A DNA stretch of 8,828 nucleotides from Desulfurococcaceae archaeon (GTDB taxonomy: Archaea; Thermoproteota; Thermoprotei_A; Sulfolobales; Desulfurococcaceae), in the NCBI GenBank assembly GCA_020833085.1, contig JAJHQY010000018.1:1-8828 (forward strand). Reading direction: 5' to 3'. Every line of letters begins with the position of its first letter. Position 1 is the stretch's first letter. Of this stretch, positions 5,750-8,828 are shown one piece after another. The notes under the pieces are model-generated. The model saw only the letters and a program-made list of their open reading frames with translations, was not told the origin of the DNA and searched no databases. The translations under genes and the position numbers were made by a program.

Positions 5750-7136
5750 TTAGTTCTTCAAGTACCCTGAGAACGGCTTCTGGGAGGTCTGTGATAGCGC
5801 CTCCACTTATTTTCAGGACTATTAGGGCCGTTTCGAGTACTGCGGCTAGGAACAGTACTAGTAGCCCTGTTACGACTATTAAAGCGAATTTACGCCAGTA
5901 GCCGTACCTCGAGGAGGCCGAGACGAGAATAGCGTAGCTCAAGAATTCTAGTGGAGTGTGCGGGGCTATTAGTACTGCGAGTGCGTGTAAGAGGTGTATT
6001 CTACCTAGAGCGGAGGCCACTCCCAGTACTACACCGGCGTTGTACGCGCCGCTGGCTACTGTGACTCCGCCAATATACGGTACTGTGGAGGGAATTGAGA
6101 GCGCGGCGTTATTAGAAAATATAAATAAAGCCACTCCTCTCACGCCGAGGCGAGTCAACACGTTTTCAAGTCTCTCTAACTCCTCGTAGTAGCCTGTGTA
6201 GAGCCTGTAGCCAGTGTAGCCTACTAGAACTCCGCCTAGTACCAGGAGCACTATAATCAAATACGCAACGCCTATATTACTCGCAACGCTCTTCTCAGCT
6301 CTCTTAGCTACTAGCGCACTTAATAGTAAGCCGAAGCCTAGTTGCGGTAAGACCTGGTAGTATACGCTGAGACTAGCTAGTATAGTAGCGACTAGTAGGA
6401 ATACTAGGAGAAGAGGTACAACTACACTCGTCCTTATCCACGCCCCGGGCTCGCCGCTTAGTGGTGGAGGTGTAGTAGGAGGCTCCGGGTGCTTGGAGTG
6501 TATGCTCTCTACGTGTTTATTAAATGTCTTAGCGAGCCTGTAACCCAAGTAGACTATGTAGACTCCTACTGTGAGAATAGTTAGTGCTAAGTCCCCCGCT
6601 ATAGCGGCCCCCCTGTAGCTTCTAGTCCTCGCCTCTTTGAAGTAGGCCCTCTCCTCGAGAGCGGCGTGATCTCTCACAGCTCTCTCTGCGAAGCAGAGAA
6701 GTACGGGATAGGCTAGCCCGCCTAGGAGCAGTGTTAGTAGTAGTCCAGTTACAGGCGAGGGGAGTAGACTTCTATTTAACATGTCTCTCAGGTAGTAGAG
6801 CGCTCCACCGAAGTCGGCGCCTCGAGTGTAGTAGTAAGTCGTCACGGCGCTATTGTATATGTGCTCGCGGATTTTACTGAGAACTCTATACGTAGCTACG
6901 AGAGCGGCGAATACGTAGGCGTAGTATATGAGGAGGGCCCACGTGAGTACCTCGTCTGGGAGAGTGAGTACTTCGCTACCCGCTAATTGTGCTAGTTGCT
7001 GGTGCAGATACGCGATTACTACTATAGGCAGAGAGATTGCCGCGAAGACCCCCGGTATGACTAGGAGAGCAGTGCTGATTTTACTGAATTTAAGAGACTT
7101 AACTAGGATTTCCAGCTCGCTCTGAGTACTACTCAA
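5739..7136 (-). CDS. Polytopic membrane protein, DUF4234-like half plus SpoIIM-like half
   Basis: The 465-residue protein has about ten hydrophobic segments, roughly at 20-45, 63-88, 130-150, 180-200, 236-258, 287-308, 333-347, 357-373, 382-404 and 417-440. A proline-rich linker (218-230) divides it. In the first half, ALTILTVGVYIVYLGYRLAKT (184-204) after an ERAVRDH segment resembles DUF4234. The second half carries the SpoIIM (stage II sporulation protein M, DUF95) marks: IFSNNAALS (339-347), a GAYNAG segment (363-368) and APHTPLEF (391-398), the counterpart of the usual PHGxxE loop. Archaea do not sporulate; SpoIIM-like proteins there are common and their role is not settled, with membrane remodelling or transport suggested. 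No signal peptide is needed. The start is TTG with GGTG eight bases upstream. Codon and base use is like its neighbours. The family call for the second half is fairly firm, that for the first half less so. Confidence 0.72.
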   Translation of the reverse strand: MSSTQSELEILVKSLKFSKISTALLVIPGVFAAISLPIVVIAYLHQQLAQLAGSEVLTLPDEVLTWALLIYYAYVFAALVATYRVLSKIREHIYNSAVTTYYYTRGADFGGALYYLRDMLNRSLLPSPVTGLLLTLLLGGLAYPVLLCFAERAVRDHAALEERAYFKEARTRSYRGAAIAGDLALTILTVGVYIVYLGYRLAKTFNKHVESIHSKHPEPPTTPPPLSGEPGAWIRTSVVVPLLLVFLLVATILASLSVYYQVLPQLGFGLLLSALVAKRAEKSVASNIGVAYLIIVLLVLGGVLVGYTGYRLYTGYYEELERLENVLTRLGVRGVALFIFSNNAALSIPSTVPYIGGVTVASGAYNAGVVLGVASALGRIHLLHALAVLIAPHTPLEFLSYAILVSASSRYGYWRKFALIVVTGLLVLFLAAVLETALIVLKISGGAITDLPEAVLRVLEELIRV

Positions 7137-7144
7137 ACCCAGCG

Positions 7145-7149
7145 CACCC
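7145..7149 (-). promoter_or_regulatory. Ribosome binding site of the SpoIIM-like gene
   Basis: The minus strand reads GGGTG, with eight bases before the TTG start at 7136. It is one base off the spacing seen at other genes in the window but supports this start. Confidence 0.4.
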
Positions 7150-7165
7150 GGTCTGAGTAGTAGCT

Positions 7166-7197
7166 GTTTATACTATCTCGGCCCCTCTATTTATTTT
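7166..7197. promoter_or_regulatory. Divergent promoter region between membrane-protein gene and asparaginase gene
   Basis: This holds two AT-rich boxes. On the plus strand TATTTATTTT (7188-7197) lies about 26-30 bases before a likely start site near 7220, just ahead of the asparaginase ribosome site. On the minus strand TATAAA (within 7166-7173) would start transcription near 7144, downstream of the GGTG site, while the complement of 7188-7197 would start it near 7166 and include that site. Which box serves the minus gene is open. No operator-like inverted repeat stands out. Confidence 0.4.
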
Positions 7198-7223
7198 GCT
7201 AAACCACTAATTTACAACTCCAC

Positions 7224-7228
7224 GGTGA
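7224..7228 (+). promoter_or_regulatory. Ribosome binding site of the isoaspartyl peptidase gene
   Basis: GGTGA is followed by six bases and the GTG start at 7235. This is the clearest copy of the ribosome-site rule in the window, and it serves as the reference for the unusual start of the ROK kinase. Confidence 0.6.
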
Positions 7229-7234
7229 TTACGC

Positions 7235-8212
7235 GTGGTTAAAGCCCTCGCGTTGCACGGTGGGGCCGGCGCGTGGAGACTCGGTGCCCTAGCTGAGAAG
7301 GCCGTAGAGGCTGTGAAGAAGTGTACTGAGCGAGCGTGGAGAGTTCTCAGTGAGCGTAATAGCGCGCTAGACGCAGTGGTAGAGGCGGTAGTCTGCATGG
7401 AGGACTCTGGCTACCTGAACGCTGGCTACGGCTCAACACTCAATCTTCTAGGAGAGAGGGAGCTGGACGCCGGCTTAATGACTTCTACTGGGCTTCTCGG
7501 AGCAGTAGCAGCTGTGAAGTCTACTCGCAACCCTATTCTACTAGCTAGAATAGTAGCTGAGAAGACTCCTCACGTACTGCTAGTAGGAGAGAACGCTGAT
7601 AGACTAGCACTACTCCACGGCCTACCACCCCTACCCCCGCCTCCTCAGCACGTAGTTGAGAGGTACAAGGAGGTTCTCAGAAAGATCACGAGTGGAGAAG
7701 TCGCAGACCCCTACTACAAGGCTCTGCGCGGCTTTATAGAAGAGGGCGTGTACTCGAAGCTCTTGAGGAAAGTACTAGACGTGTACGACACTGTTGGCGC
7801 AGTGGCTCTAGACGAGAATAACGTGTTGGCGGCCGCCACGAGTACTGGTGGAGTAATACTCAAACTCCCCGGTAGAGTCGGAGACACGCCTATACCGGGA
7901 GCAGGCTTCTACGCGGACGAGAACGTAGCGTGCAGCGCTACTGGTATAGGAGAGTACATTATTAGGACAATGCCGTGCCTGAGACTAAGCCTCGAGTACG
8001 AGAAGCACGGTGACGCGGCGAGAGCTCTGAACAGCGTTGTAGACTACGTTAACAAGAGAGCTGGCTTGAACACAATGGGGTTTATAGCTGTAGATAGGAG
8101 TGGTAGAGTGCTGTACGCGTACAACACGGAGGCCATGTTAGTTGGCTACGTGTACCGGGGAGAAGTGAGAGTGGACTTGAAGCCGGAGCCTAGAGTGAGA
8201 GTCGTCGAGTAG
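7235..8212 (+). CDS. Isoaspartyl peptidase / plant-type L-asparaginase (Ntn-hydrolase)
   Basis: This enzyme family removes N-terminal isoaspartyl residues from damaged peptides and hydrolyses L-asparagine to aspartate and ammonia. It is made as one chain that cleaves itself before a threonine. The 325-residue protein, close to the family length, opens with ALALHGGAGAW (4-14), carries LNAGYGSTLN (61-70) for structural sodium and substrate contacts, and has the cleavage site VYDTVGAVALD (183-193), with T186 expected as the new N-terminal nucleophile. ATSTGG (201-206), LPGRVGDTPIPGAG (211-224; R214 and D217 would bind the substrate) and ATGIGE (235-240) complete the active site. A proline-rich run (131-137) lies in the flexible part ahead of the cleavage site. 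The GTG start follows GGTGA with six bases between. The gene shares a divergent promoter region with the membrane-protein gene and is followed after eight bases by the HAD hydrolase gene, probably as one transcript. Protein repair at high temperature is a plausible role. Confidence 0.93.
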   Translation: MVKALALHGGAGAWRLGALAEKAVEAVKKCTERAWRVLSERNSALDAVVEAVVCMEDSGYLNAGYGSTLNLLGERELDAGLMTSTGLLGAVAAVKSTRNPILLARIVAEKTPHVLLVGENADRLALLHGLPPLPPPPQHVVERYKEVLRKITSGEVADPYYKALRGFIEEGVYSKLLRKVLDVYDTVGAVALDENNVLAAATSTGGVILKLPGRVGDTPIPGAGFYADENVACSATGIGEYIIRTMPCLRLSLEYEKHGDAARALNSVVDYVNKRAGLNTMGFIAVDRSGRVLYAYNTEAMLVGYVYRGEVRVDLKPEPRVRVVE

Positions 8213-8220
8213 TCCTCGAC

Positions 8221-8799
8221 GTGGTGTCTTTGAGCTGCGTACTCGTAGTTGACATTGACGGTACACTAATACCCGTACTAGTAGACTTCGAGGATCTAAG
8301 GAGGAGAGTGAGAGAAATTCTGGGTGTAAGTGACCCTCTAAGACCGCTCGGTGAGTCTCTCTACAGGCTCCGCGTAGACGAGTCGTTAAAGAGAGAGGCG
8401 TGGAGAGTTATAGAGGAGGCCGAGCTGGAGTCTACTAGTAGACTAGATGTAGCTGACTTAGAGGAGAACGCTGAGGCTATTAGGCGAGTAGTGAGTAGTG
8501 GAATTAGAGTAGTAGTTGTGACTACGAGGAGCTACAAGACGGCTAGACTAGTACTCGAAAAACTCGGAGTACTGGGTGTCGTAGAAGAAGTCGTGACTAG
8601 AGACTACACTCCAATTAGAGCTGACCAGCTGAAATACGTTATAGAGAAGTATAGGAGTAGAGTAGTCTTTATAGGGGACACTGTTTACGATGAAAAGGCG
8701 GCTAGAGAAGTGGGTGTCGAGTTTATTAAAGTTACTAGCTACAGGGACCTACCGCGAGCCGTGGAGAGAGCAGTACAAGTCTGCACTAGTAGTCGCTGA
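8221..8799 (+). CDS. HAD-superfamily hydrolase, phosphatase-like
   Basis: The 192-residue protein has the haloacid dehalogenase core. Motif I is VVDIDGTL with nucleophile D11 and acid/base D13. A small helical cap follows (about 20-90). Motif II is VVVVTTRS with T101, motif III is probably K138 in QLKYVIEKY, and motif IV is FIGDTVYDEKAA with D153 and D157 for magnesium. These are the residues of phosphatases acting on small phosphorylated compounds, such as phosphoglycolate phosphatases; the substrate cannot be told from sequence. The GTG start lies eight bases after the isoaspartyl peptidase stop and lacks a GGTG site, which suggests translation follows that of the upstream gene. A second GTG (8224) and a TTG (8230) are alternative starts that keep all motifs. 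Many CTAG tetranucleotides occur in this gene. Confidence 0.85.
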   Translation: MVSLSCVLVVDIDGTLIPVLVDFEDLRRRVREILGVSDPLRPLGESLYRLRVDESLKREAWRVIEEAELESTSRLDVADLEENAEAIRRVVSSGIRVVVVTTRSYKTARLVLEKLGVLGVVEEVVTRDYTPIRADQLKYVIEKYRSRVVFIGDTVYDEKAAREVGVEFIKVTSYRDLPRAVERAVQVCTSSR

Positions 8800-8828
8800 A
8801 CAGTAGCGTAAACAGCACTAGTGATCCG

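Noticed and set aside
5956..6189. Plus-strand open frame within the SpoIIM-like gene
   Set aside because: It is antisense to the conserved SpoIIM-like region and its translation is rich in Ser, Thr and Pro with no recognisable fold.
7207..7398. Minus-strand open frame across the start of the asparaginase gene
   Set aside because: It is antisense to the conserved HGGAGAW region and would conflict with the divergent promoter; its Ala/Ser/Thr-rich translation is typical of shadow frames.
8786..8828. Possible 3' end of a minus-strand gene (translation ending LVLFTLLFSDY then a stop) overlapping the HAD gene
   Set aside because: The hydrophobic tail and the window's habit of convergent overlaps are suggestive, but 14 codons at the window edge are too few to support a gene.
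8821..8828. GTGATCCG at the right edge as a start codon or ribosome site of a next gene
   Set aside because: GTGATCC matches the complement of the archaeal 16S rRNA tail, but similar strings occur inside genes here (for example near 4472) and nothing beyond can be read.

Overview
The window looks like chromosomal DNA from a thermophilic archaeon, most likely a crenarchaeote (Thermoproteota, Desulfurococcales-like). This rests on protein families (DUF357 fused to a cytidylyltransferase, an archaeal radical SAM protein, an archaeal ROK hexokinase, a SpoIIM-like membrane protein), heavy AGA/AGG arginine use, tightly packed genes, TATA-like boxes upstream of starts, and GGTG-type ribosome binding sites. 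The exact taxon cannot be named from this sequence alone.

Layout from left to right. Positions 1-474 hold the 3' part of an NAD(P)H-dependent FMN reductase-like flavoprotein. It runs tail-to-tail into, and overlaps by 56 bases, a minus-strand DUF357 plus nucleotidyltransferase gene (419-1135) whose second half resembles FAD synthetase RibL. A 113-122 base divergent intergenic region follows. A plus-strand series then begins: a small unknown alpha/beta protein (about 118 aa), a radical SAM protein one base later (1616-3130), a methionyl-tRNA synthetase (3173-4708) and a ROK-family sugar kinase (4745-5749). The kinase overlaps by 11 bases the end of a minus-strand polytopic membrane protein (5739-7136) with a DUF4234-like first half and a SpoIIM-like second half. 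A second divergent promoter region (7137-7234) separates it from a plus-strand pair: isoaspartyl peptidase/asparaginase (7235-8212) and a HAD phosphatase-like hydrolase (8221-8799). There is no RNA gene, CRISPR array, insertion sequence or prophage, and no gene-free stretch over 300 bases.

Functionally these are mostly housekeeping genes: translation (MetRS), sugar phosphorylation (ROK kinase), turnover of isoaspartyl peptides or asparagine, and possibly flavin metabolism on the left (a putative FAD synthetase next to a flavoprotein). The less understood parts are the radical SAM gene with its small partner, and the SpoIIM/DUF4234 membrane protein. I see no clearly new defence or mobile system.

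Three observations stand out. None of the eight genes whose starts lie in the window begins with ATG. A GGTG motif followed by seven bases precedes four start codons exactly and two more within one base, and this rule points to a rare ATT start for the ROK kinase that restores its ATP-binding motif. Finally, the MetRS is of the bacterial (Thermus-like, CxxC...CxxH zinc) type and lacks a C-terminal tRNA-binding domain.
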